The notes beneath the pieces were generated by a model, which worked only from the letters and a program-made list of their open reading frames with translations, did no database searches and had not been told where the DNA came from. A stretch of DNA of 5,297 bases from Treponema sp. (lineage in GTDB: Bacteria > Spirochaetota > Spirochaetia > Treponematales > Breznakiellaceae): NCBI GenBank assembly GCA_009786675.1, contig WQRP01000052.1, positions 5,610 through 10,906 on the forward strand, read 5' to 3'. Position 1 is the first letter of the stretch. The number at the start of each line of letters is the position of its first letter. The translations under genes and the position numbers were made by a program. Positions 1-5,297 of this stretch are shown here, piece after piece.

Positions 1-634
1 CGGGCGCGGTACCCACGGCGGGTTCCCCCCCCCCCGGGTATGCGGCTTCGTAGGCGTAGGCAACGGTATCGTCCAAGGGGGGAGCCGCGGGAAGGTATTC
101 CCCAAAAGCCGTCTCACCGTATTCCGGTTCCATAAAGGAAAAGTCGTAAAAGCCGCCTTCCGTTCCGTCCACCGGCCGCCTGAATACGGCGTTTAGCCTG
201 GTGACGCCGGCGTCGTCCACGAACAGCCATTGCCTGCGGGATTCCTCGCCCCCCTCGAACAGGACGCGGATTTCAATGTCAAAGTCCTCGCTAAAAAAGG
301 GCCTTAAAAACGGCTCCAGCTCGTCGGGGCCGATGAAGTCTATGACCAGGGCGTGCCTGTTGCGGAGGGCGGCAAGGCGCGAGGGTATTTCCTCCAGAGC
401 CATCCCGCCGGCGTTGGACCTGAACCACCTTGGCGGAGCCGGGGGGATCCATGCCGGCGGTTCCCAATATTCCTCGTCGTCGAAAAGGGCAAGAACCGGA
501 TCGTCCGGCGGAACCAGGGCAAGACCCGCGTCGTCCTCCCGGGTAAGGGCGAAAACGCCGACGAACAGCAGCAAGGCGAAAACCATAAGCAGCGGGATTA
601 AGGCGCCCGGCCTTAGAAGCTTCCTAGTCAACAC
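1..634 (-). CDS. Membrane-anchored extracytoplasmic protein, function unknown (3' end outside window)
   Basis: I do not recognise the family. The visible 211 codons begin with a short basic segment (Arg4, Lys5, Arg8), then one hydrophobic segment at about residues 11-30 (LIPLLMVFALLLFVGVFAL), then an acidic, proline-rich stretch (about 33-70) and a mixed alpha/beta region. This fits a protein held by an N-terminal anchor or uncleaved signal, with the bulk outside the cytoplasm. The chosen start is GTG at 634, seven bases after AGGGAG (642-647); the adjacent TTG at 631 is equally possible, and the first in-frame ATG lies inside the hydrophobic segment. The start overlaps the end of ftsY, so translation is probably coupled. 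An 11-base poly-G run falls at about residues 200-203, and the frame stays open to the window edge on both sides of it. The gene is truncated only by the window. Reality of the gene is fairly sure; function is unknown. Confidence 0.72.
   Translation of the reverse strand, partial: MLTRKLLRPGALIPLLMVFALLLFVGVFALTREDDAGLALVPPDDPVLALFDDEEYWEPPAWIPPAPPRWFRSNAGGMALEEIPSRLAALRNRHALVIDFIGPDELEPFLRPFFSEDFDIEIRVLFEGGEESRRQWLFVDDAGVTRLNAVFRRPVDGTEGGFYDFSFMEPEYGETAFGEYLPAAPPLDDTVAYAYEAAYPGGGEPAVGTAP
25..35. repeat. 11-base C/G homopolymer inside a coding region
   Basis: Eleven consecutive C on the plus strand read as poly-G in the minus-strand gene, encoding part of a Pro-Gly-Gly-Gly-Glu stretch near residue 200. 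Tracts of this length are prone to slipped-strand changes during replication. With one G fewer or more, the remaining 20 or so bases to the window edge are still open, so the effect on the protein cannot be judged here. A sequencing length error is possible. Confidence 0.9.
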
Positions 635-1493
635 CGGCGAACTCCCTGGAAAAACCACGGGGATCGAAAGGCCGGATGTCCCCGTACTTCTCGCCGTCGC
701 ACAGGTACGCGACGGGAAGGCGCAAAACGGACGCCAAAGAGAAGACCACCCCGCCCCTGGCCGTGGAATCGTACTTGGTAAGGATCGCCGCCTCCGGGGA
801 GACCGCCTCGCAGAAGATCTCCGCCTGGGCCATCGCGTTCCTGCCGGTGGTGGAATCCAGGACCAGGTATTTGACGTACCTTGCGCCGGACGCCTTCGTC
901 TCGACTACCCTGTCCACCTTCCGCAGTTCCTCGACCAGCGCGGACTTGGTGTGCATCCTGCCGGCGGTGTCGGCTATGACAATCCCGCCGCCCGCCTGGG
1001 CGGCCTCGATCGCGTCGTACACCACCGCCGCGGGATCCCCCCCGGGCTTGTGCGCGACGACCCGCAGCCCCAAGCGTTCACCGTGTATCTTTAGCTGGTC
1101 GATTGCCGCGGCCCTGAAGGTGTCCGCCGCGGCAAGAACCGGCCGCAGGCCGTGGGCGTCGCGGTACGTCGCGGCGAGTTTCGCCGCCGTGGTGGTCTTT
1201 CCCACGCCGTTGACCCCAAGCATCAGGATTACCGCAGGCCCGCCGGCAGGAAGGCCGCCGCCCGCGCCGGAGCGGAGCGTTTCCTCCAGAAGGACGGCAA
1301 GCCTGATCCGGGCGTCCTCCGGGGAATCGATTTTTTCCTTCCTGCAAGCGTCGCGCAAAAGCCCGGCGGTCGCGTAAGCCTCCCTTGCGTCGAAGTCCCC
1401 TTCCACCAGAAGATCGGCCAGATCGTCGAAGAACTCGGGCGAAAGACCCTGCCTTCCGGAAAAGAAGGACCTTATTTTATCCGCAAAACTCAT
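624..1493 (-). CDS. ftsY: Signal recognition particle receptor FtsY
   Basis: FtsY is the membrane-associated SRP receptor GTPase that docks Ffh-ribosome complexes to the Sec translocon. The 289-residue product has the N domain (about 1-80) and the G domain with all SRP-GTPase motifs: G1 GVNGVGKTT (93-101), G2 DTFRAAA (124-130), G3 DTAGR (175-179), G4 TKYD (239-242) and the C-terminal GEKYGDIRPFDP (267-278). It is the short form without the long acidic A domain of E. coli FtsY, leaving only a brief amphipathic start (MSFADKIRSFF). The ATG at 1493 is preferred over an in-frame ATG at 1598: it starts at the family's conserved N-terminus, has GGGGAAGG just upstream, and avoids a 95-base overlap with the preceding gene. 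G4 carries Tyr where many FtsY proteins have Leu. It lies 10 bases after the PEGA-like gene and overlaps the following gene by 11 bases, so it is clearly part of the operon. Confidence 0.96.
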   Translation of the reverse strand: MSFADKIRSFFSGRQGLSPEFFDDLADLLVEGDFDAREAYATAGLLRDACRKEKIDSPEDARIRLAVLLEETLRSGAGGGLPAGGPAVILMLGVNGVGKTTTAAKLAATYRDAHGLRPVLAAADTFRAAAIDQLKIHGERLGLRVVAHKPGGDPAAVVYDAIEAAQAGGGIVIADTAGRMHTKSALVEELRKVDRVVETKASGARYVKYLVLDSTTGRNAMAQAEIFCEAVSPEAAILTKYDSTARGGVVFSLASVLRLPVAYLCDGEKYGDIRPFDPRGFSREFAGVD

Positions 1494-1496
1494 CGG

Positions 1497-1504
1497 CCTT
1501 CCCC
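1497..1504 (-). promoter_or_regulatory. Ribosome binding site of ftsY
   Basis: GGGGAAGG lies directly before ATG 1493, with three bases between AAGG and the start, or six if GGGGA is the pairing part. It overlaps the last base of the stop codon of the preceding gene. Its position supports the 289-residue start over the longer in-frame one. Confidence 0.6.
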
Positions 1505-2988
1505 TACCTGTTCCTTCTGGAAATCCGGACGGCGTTCCGGTTGGACGCGTCCAGGTAACGGGACAGCTCGAAAACGAAGTACCCGACGGCCGGCGCAAGA
1601 AGAATCAGCGCGCCGTTGCTTATGTTATGGGCGCGCAGGGCCCTTTCGTATGACTCCATAGTTGGATCGTGGTTATGGGCGGCGATAAGCCCGTTGCTAA
1701 TCCCGCTGGCGAGCCACGCGGTTATCCCCACGGCCCAAAGCCCGCCCCATGCCCAGTAAAACCGCGACCTGGCGTTGTTCACCCTCCTCTCCCCGGAGGG
1801 GGGGGGGATGCTCAGCCGAAAGGTAAAGTCAAACGCGTCGCCGGGCATACTGGGCGCGGCGATGACCGCCCTCGCGGTTTCGCCGGCCGGGCTTTCCAGG
1901 GTAACGTACGCCAGGCTGTCGATGGGCAGGCGAAGGGTAAGGGGCGTCTCCCCCGCGAACAGGGAACCGTGGTACACGGCGACGCCCGGGATGGATGGCA
2001 CGTCTATGGTGACCTCGGCCATGGGAACGGCCCCCAGGGACACGTCAAGCTCCGCGAGCTCCCCGGCGACAAGATCCAGTTCCACGGTCTTTGGAACGTG
2101 GCCCTCGGCCGCCACGGCCACCGTTACCCTGCCCGGCGGGCGGTCAACGGCGTCCATCGTCCCGGTGCCGGCGTAACCCCGGTTTATCAGGATTTGGGCG
2201 TCCGGTGGGTACGCCCGGATCGCCACCCTGGCCGGGGGGGTTCCGGACAGCGCCGAGGCAAGCCTGGTGGAAATTTCCCCCACCGCCCAGTCAACGTCGT
2301 CCATGGAAAAAATCACGTCGTCCTCGTACACGAACGCGTCGACGTAGAGAACGTAAAGCCGCAGCCTGACGAAGAAGCGGCCGTGGAACTCACGCACCTC
2401 CCCGGCGAGAAAGGCGTCGGCGTTCTGTTCCCTAGTAAACCGCCGCTCGGCGCCTGGACGGGGCGGGGGCGGAAAGTTGTTGTTAAGGTTGGCCTGGCTA
2501 AGGGCAAACACCGGCTCCTCGTTCACGACGGGCCTTTCGCCCTCCCGCCTGGCAAGCTCCTCACGAAGCCTTTCGATGTCCTCGTCGATCCTGCGGAGCT
2601 CCCTTCGGTACCTCCAGTTGGGGTCGCCCCTGAACAGAAGCAGGGAACGGTCGTTCTGCCTTCTTGCAAGGGCCTGCGCCGTGGCCTGCACGGACCGCCT
2701 CCACTCGTAGCCCTCGTAAAACGCGATCTCCGGGGAAAGCCTGAGCCTGAAGTTTACCGTGCCGAGCTTTTCAAGCAGGCTCCTGGTGATTACCTCGCCC
2801 ACGACGCGCCTGCCAGGGGAAAGCGCGGAAAGGTCGAACTGCGTCACGGACAGCACCCAGGTGTCGCGCACGGTCTCGACCGGATCCGCGTCCGCCCTTC
2901 CGGAGGCGGCCAGCGGCGCAAGGGACAGGCCGCCGCAAAAAAGAAGGAGGCAGGCCGCCCTGCGGCGGATCGCCCCGACGCCGGCCAT
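1504..2988 (-). CDS. Exported PEGA-like domain protein with C-terminal membrane pair
   Basis: The 494-residue product starts with a Sec-type signal peptide: RRR at 8-10, a hydrophobic core at about 11-28 and probable cleavage near 30-34. Residues about 43-245 begin WVLSVTQFDLS and end in strand-rich FLAGEVREFHGRFFVRLRLY plus a helix; this resembles the LpoB/TolB-N/CsgG-like fold common in envelope proteins (inference), interrupted by a charged coiled coil (about 125-150) and an Asn/Pro-rich linker (168-178). Residues about 254-320 look like a PEGA repeat (ARVAIRAYPPDAQILINRG, then PPGRVTV and a Gly-His turn), and 324-392 like a second, weaker beta unit. Two hydrophobic segments at about 412-432 and 457-477 suggest anchoring in the inner membrane. 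The start shares one base with the prfB stop (TAATG), so translation is likely coupled. A 10-base poly-C run encodes the Pro triplet at 395-397, just before the membrane pair. Exact function is unknown. Confidence 0.85.
   Translation of the reverse strand: MAGVGAIRRRAACLLLFCGGLSLAPLAASGRADADPVETVRDTWVLSVTQFDLSALSPGRRVVGEVITRSLLEKLGTVNFRLRLSPEIAFYEGYEWRRSVQATAQALARRQNDRSLLLFRGDPNWRYRRELRRIDEDIERLREELARREGERPVVNEEPVFALSQANLNNNFPPPPRPGAERRFTREQNADAFLAGEVREFHGRFFVRLRLYVLYVDAFVYEDDVIFSMDDVDWAVGEISTRLASALSGTPPARVAIRAYPPDAQILINRGYAGTGTMDAVDRPPGRVTVAVAAEGHVPKTVELDLVAGELAELDVSLGAVPMAEVTIDVPSIPGVAVYHGSLFAGETPLTLRLPIDSLAYVTLESPAGETARAVIAAPSMPGDAFDFTFRLSIPPPSGERRVNNARSRFYWAWGGLWAVGITAWLASGISNGLIAAHNHDPTMESYERALRAHNISNGALILLAPAVGYFVFELSRYLDASNRNAVRISRRNR
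1798..1807. repeat. 10-base G/C homopolymer inside the PEGA-like gene
   Basis: Ten consecutive G on the plus strand read as poly-C in the gene, covering the last base of Ile394 and the codons of Pro395-397. Loss of one C gives a TGA stop six codons beyond the tract; gain of one C gives a TAG stop about 32 codons beyond it. Either change removes both C-terminal membrane segments while leaving the signal peptide and the soluble part intact. Confidence 0.9.
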
Positions 2989-4110
2989 TACCGAGCCTTC
3001 CCCTGGGAGCCGGCAGTCGCGGACCAGGAATGGCGGAGAAAGTCCTCGATGAACAAATCTATGTCGCCGTCCATGACCGCCTGGATATTGCCCATCTCCG
3101 TTTTAGTCCGGTAGTCCTTAACCATCGTATATGGCTGAAACACGTAGGAGCGTATCTGGTTACCCCACGAGATGTCCTTCTTTTCCTGGTGGAACCTCTC
3201 GTTTTCCTTTTCCCGCTCCTGCCGGTAATGCTCGTAGAGCCGGGCCTTCAGCATTCCCATGGCCACGGCGCGGTTCTTGATCTGGCTGCGCTCGTTCTGG
3301 CAGGCGACCACGATGCCGGTGGGCAGGTGGGTAAAGCGCACCGCGCTGTCCGTCTTGTTGACGTGCTGCCCGCCCGCGCCGCCGGCGCGGTAGGTATCGA
3401 CCCGCAGGTCCTCGGGCCGAATCTCGACCTCGATTGAGTCGTCTATGACCGGAAACAGGTAAACCGAGGCGAACGAGGTGTGCCGCCTGGCGTTCGAGTC
3501 GAATGGCGAGATGCGCACCAGCCTGTGCACCCCGGTCTCCCCCTTCAGGTATCCGAAGGCGTAGTCGCCCTCGATTTTGCAGGTTGCGGACTTGATTCCC
3601 CCCTCGGCCTCCAGGCGGTCAAGCTCCTCGATTGAAAAGCCCCTGCGTTCGGCCCAGCGGAGGTACATGCGGTACAGCATCTGCGACCAGTCGCAGGCCT
3701 CGGTCCCGCCGGCGCCGGAGTGGACGGTCAAAAAGCAGCCGCTGGAGTCGAGCTCGCCGCCCATCATCTCCAGAAGGTTCTGTTTTTCGTACCTTGCGGT
3801 GATTTCCCTAAGGCCGCTTTCTATGCCGGCGGTCTCGCCCTCGTCACTAGCCTCCGTGGCGAGCCCGTGCAGGGTTTCAAGGTCGTCTATCTCGGCGTTC
3901 AGCGACCTCCAGGGCTCGTAGCGGTTCCGCAGGCCCTTGAGCTCGGCCATAACCTTTTCCGCGGCGGCGGAATCGTTCCAGAAGCCAGGTTCGGAGGCCT
4001 TGGCCTCCAGATCGGTTATGAGCCCGCCGAGGGAGTCAAACCCGCCTCCATGTGTCGTGGATTTTCGCCTTTACGTCCCTTATGGGGGAATTTAGTTCCG
4101 AAAGCAGCAT
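2988..4110 (-). CDS. prfB: Peptide chain release factor 2, with programmed +1 frameshift
   Basis: RF2 reads UAA and UGA stops and releases the finished chain on the ribosome. The gene is split between two frames. The first 24 codons run from ATG 4110 (MLLSELNSPIRDVKAKIHDT, then WRRV) to an in-frame TGA at 4036-4038. Reading resumes one base on with GAC (Asp), as in E. coli, where the TGA is codon 26. The joined product is 373 residues, close to the usual 365. It has the RF2 codon-recognition motif SPF (about 201-203) and the catalytic GGQ loop (about 246-248, in GAGGQHVNKTDSAVRFTHLPTG), with the family's C-terminal end IRSYVFQPYTMVKD. ATG 4110 has GAGAGG five bases upstream. The in-frame ATG at 3950 would drop about 53 residues of domain 1 and is not the true start. 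Frameshift failure gives a 24-residue peptide, so RF2 level should control its own synthesis. The following gene overlaps its stop codon. Confidence 0.96.
4035..4049 (-). promoter_or_regulatory. prfB +1 programmed frameshift site
   Basis: On the coding strand the site reads GGAGG, CGG, GTT, TGA, C. The Shine-Dalgarno-like GGAGG ends three bases before the P-site codon, which matches the spacing in E. coli (AGGGGG, TAT, CTT, TGA, C). The stop is TGA followed by C, the weak context expected for RF2 sensing. The slippery codon is GTT (Val) and not the near-universal CTT (Leu); all other elements are standard. Confidence 0.9.
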
Positions 4111-4115
4111 GGCAA

Positions 4116-4121
4116 CCTCTC
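4116..4121 (-). promoter_or_regulatory. Ribosome binding site of prfB
   Basis: GAGAGG lies five bases before ATG 4110. It supports this ATG as the true prfB start, which is otherwise easy to miss because the first reading frame is only 24 codons long. Confidence 0.65.
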
Positions 4122-4128
4122 TGGGTCA

Positions 4129-4157
4129 ATGGTAGCGCAAAAGCCCGGAAAGATCAA
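4129..4157 (-). promoter_or_regulatory. Possible sigma70-type promoter for prfB and downstream genes
   Basis: TTGATC (4152-4157, overlapping the stop codon of the dehydrogenase gene) is followed after exactly 17 bases by TACCAT (4129-4134). Each hexamer matches four of six consensus bases. A transcript would start near 4122, just ahead of the GAGAGG ribosome binding site, giving a very short leader. The position is good but the matches are modest, so chance is possible and read-through from the upstream gene is not excluded. Confidence 0.35.
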
Positions 4158-5113
4158 CCGCCCACCACGTTCACCGGCGCGCCCGCCAGAAAGCCGGCCA
4201 GGTTTTCCACGGCCACGTCCATAAGGCGGGCCCTGGTCTCCCTGGGCGCCCAGGCGATGTGGGGGGTGATGAAGCAGTTCTCGGCCCCAAGAAGCGGGTT
4301 GTCGCCGCGAATCGGCTCCCGCGACACCACGTCCACGGCGGCGGCCAGAAGCTTGCCCGAGTTCAGCGCGTCCGCCAGGTCCCGCTCGTTTACCAGGAGG
4401 CCCCGGGACGTGTTGATCAGGATCGCGCCGTCCCTCATTTTGGCGATGCGGGCACGGTCGATCATGCCCCGGGTGTCCGGGGTAAGGGGGCAGTGCAGGG
4501 AAACCACGTCGGATCCAGCCAGAAGCTCGTCCAGGCTCACGTACCTGCCGATTTTGCGGCCCTCGTCCGTCTCGGTCCTGCTGTGGGCAAGGATTTCCAT
4601 GCCCATCGCCGCCGCGATTCTGGCCGTGGCCCGGCCTATCCGCCCGAAGCCGATTACGCCCAGGGTCTTGCCGGCCAGCTCGATCTGGGGATAGTCCCAG
4701 AAGCAGAACTCCCCGCCAGCCTCCCAGCGGCCGGATCGCACGACGCGGCTGTGGTGGCCGATGTTGTGGCAGACCTCCAACAGAAGGCCGATTGCGAACT
4801 GGGCGACGGCCGCCGTGCTGTAGGCCGGGATGTTGGTGACCGGGATGCCCCTGGCCGCCGCCGCGCCAACGTCCACGGTGTCGTGGCCGGTGGCAAGTAT
4901 CCCTATGTACCTTACCCCCGGCGTCGCGTCCAGGGTCTCCCCGGTGATCCGGGTCTTGTTGGTGATTACGATTTGAGCGCCGCCGATCCTCTCGACGACC
5001 TGGCCGGGCAGGGTCTGGTCGTGGACGGTCAGCCTGCCTAGCCCCTCGAAGCCGGCCCAGGACAGATCCCCGGGGTTCAGGGACCGGCCGTCCAGCACGA
5101 CGATGTCAATCAT
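4154..5113 (-). CDS. D-isomer-specific 2-hydroxyacid dehydrogenase (glycerate dehydrogenase / hydroxypyruvate reductase type)
   Basis: The 319-residue product belongs to the NAD(P)-dependent D-2-hydroxyacid dehydrogenases, cytoplasmic enzymes that interconvert a 2-oxoacid and a D-2-hydroxyacid. The split substrate-binding domain (about 1-100 and 290-319) encloses a Rossmann domain with GFGRIG at 155-160. The catalytic set is complete: Arg237 (in NTSRG), Glu266 (in REP) and His285 (in TPHIAWAP). The TPHIAWAP-RETR ending resembles glycerate dehydrogenase / hydroxypyruvate reductase members more than D-lactate dehydrogenase or SerA, and no regulatory ACT domain is present. The second Rossmann strand ends AHSRT, lacking the acidic residue typical of NAD-specific enzymes, so NADP(H) may be used; this is inference. 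The ATG at 5113 is chosen over the in-frame GTG at 5128 because GGGAGGA sits six bases before it; the GTG lies in front of that site. The substrate cannot be fixed from sequence. Confidence 0.92.
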   Translation of the reverse strand: MIDIVVLDGRSLNPGDLSWAGFEGLGRLTVHDQTLPGQVVERIGGAQIVITNKTRITGETLDATPGVRYIGILATGHDTVDVGAAAARGIPVTNIPAYSTAAVAQFAIGLLLEVCHNIGHHSRVVRSGRWEAGGEFCFWDYPQIELAGKTLGVIGFGRIGRATARIAAAMGMEILAHSRTETDEGRKIGRYVSLDELLAGSDVVSLHCPLTPDTRGMIDRARIAKMRDGAILINTSRGLLVNERDLADALNSGKLLAAAVDVVSREPIRGDNPLLGAENCFITPHIAWAPRETRARLMDVAVENLAGFLAGAPVNVVGG

Positions 5114-5119
5114 GTTCGA

Positions 5120-5126
5120 TCCTCCC
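5120..5126 (-). promoter_or_regulatory. Ribosome binding site of the dehydrogenase gene
   Basis: GGGAGGA ends six bases before ATG 5113, an ideal spacing. It decides the start: the in-frame GTG at 5128 lies upstream of this site and would place the binding site inside the coding region. Confidence 0.75.
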
Positions 5127-5162
5127 ACGGTACCGGAAGCATATCACCGGAGTTTCAAGACG

Positions 5163-5297
5163 CTACCTCAGTGTCCGCAGCAAGGCCCGCAACTCTGGGT
5201 TCGCCGCGATCTCCGGCTGCACCCGCAGCCCGCCGGAGGGCTGGAAGATAATCTCGTCCCCCGCCTCTATGCGGTCGAAAAAGCCGTTACGGACAAG
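5163..5297 (-). CDS. C-terminal end of an unrecognised protein
   Basis: An open frame enters from the window edge and ends at TAG (5163-5165) after 44 residues. The tail contains GFFDRIEAGDEIIFQPSGG followed by a Leu/Arg-rich helix-like end (ELRALLRTLR). Base composition and codon use match the neighbouring genes, and it is on the same strand, 49 bases before the dehydrogenase start. I cannot name the family from this fragment. A chance open frame is possible but less likely given the packing and strand. Confidence 0.6.
   Translation of the reverse strand, partial: LVRNGFFDRIEAGDEIIFQPSGGLRVQPEIAANPELRALLRTLR

Noticed and set aside
201..1094. Plus-strand open frame of 297 codons at the left end
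   Set aside because: It is antisense to ftsY and the membrane-anchored gene, with no ribosome binding site or domain; the ftsY motifs on the other strand are decisive.
1494..1598. Longer FtsY starting at ATG 1598
   Set aside because: The extra 35 residues are translated from the end of the PEGA-like gene in another frame, look like out-of-frame Arg/Pro/Gly sequence, and the ATG at 1493 has the ribosome binding site.
2234..2240. Seven-base G/C run in the PEGA-like gene
   Set aside because: Seven is within what a GC-rich gene gives by chance and is shorter than tracts usually seen to vary; not called as a repeat.
2932..2937. Lipoprotein signal (cysteine at residue 18 of the PEGA-like protein, in LLFCGG)
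   Set aside because: Phe directly before the Cys is not accepted by the usual lipobox, and a normal Sec signal with later cleavage explains the N-terminus better.
1669..3114. Plus-strand open frame of 481 codons
   Set aside because: It lies antisense to the PEGA-like gene and the end of prfB, is rich in Gly, Pro, Arg and His with no recognisable domain, and is explained by the GC-rich third positions of the real genes.
4036..4038. In-frame TGA in prfB as a sign of a pseudogene
   Set aside because: The internal Shine-Dalgarno, spacing, TGA-C context and the Asp restart match the conserved RF2 recoding site, and the rest of the protein is intact.
3720..4694. Plus-strand open frame of 324 codons across the prfB/dehydrogenase boundary
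   Set aside because: It is antisense to two well-supported genes, has a low-complexity Ser/Arg/Ala content and no motif; a shadow of high GC.
5114..5162. Terminator or promoter between the unknown C-terminus and the dehydrogenase
   Set aside because: Only short palindromes such as CGGTACCG are present; there is no stem with a T run and no well-spaced pair of promoter hexamers.

Overview
The window is GC-rich and densely packed, and every convincing gene lies on the minus strand, so the biological reading order runs from high to low coordinates. In that order it holds: the last 44 residues of an unrecognised protein; a D-isomer-specific 2-hydroxyacid dehydrogenase; prfB (peptide chain release factor 2) with a programmed +1 frameshift; an exported PEGA-like protein with a C-terminal pair of membrane segments; ftsY (signal recognition particle receptor); and the start of a membrane-anchored extracytoplasmic protein that runs off the window. 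The source is clearly bacterial. The protein style and the company of prfB and ftsY with exported PEGA-type proteins suggest a GC-rich spirochaete related to Treponema, but this is an inference made without a database search and could be wrong.

Right part (about 4110-5297): the unknown C-terminus ends at 5163, a 49-base gap follows, and the dehydrogenase runs from 5113 to 4154 behind a strong Shine-Dalgarno. The 43-base gap between the dehydrogenase stop and the prfB start holds a possible sigma70-type promoter (-35 overlapping the dehydrogenase stop, 17-base spacer, -10) placed just before the prfB ribosome binding site. prfB and the genes after it may therefore form their own transcription unit.

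Middle and left (1-4110): prfB, the PEGA-like gene, ftsY and the membrane-anchored gene are almost seamless. The prfB stop and the PEGA start share one base (TAATG), PEGA and ftsY are 10 bases apart, and ftsY overlaps the next gene by 11 bases with the start chosen here. The unit combines translation termination (RF2), co-translational membrane targeting (FtsY) and two envelope proteins of unknown function.

The points most worth a second look are these. (1) The prfB recoding site has an internal Shine-Dalgarno at the classic spacing, but the slippery codon is GTT instead of the usual CTT. (2) There are two long G/C homopolymers, one of 10 bases in the PEGA-like gene and one of 11 in the membrane-anchored gene; a one-base change in the first would remove the C-terminal membrane pair. 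Length-variable poly-G tracts are a known switching device in Treponema, so phase variation is a testable idea, but sequencing error at homopolymers is also possible. I saw no RNA gene, CRISPR array, mobile element or clear terminator, and no stretch over 300 bases lacks a gene.
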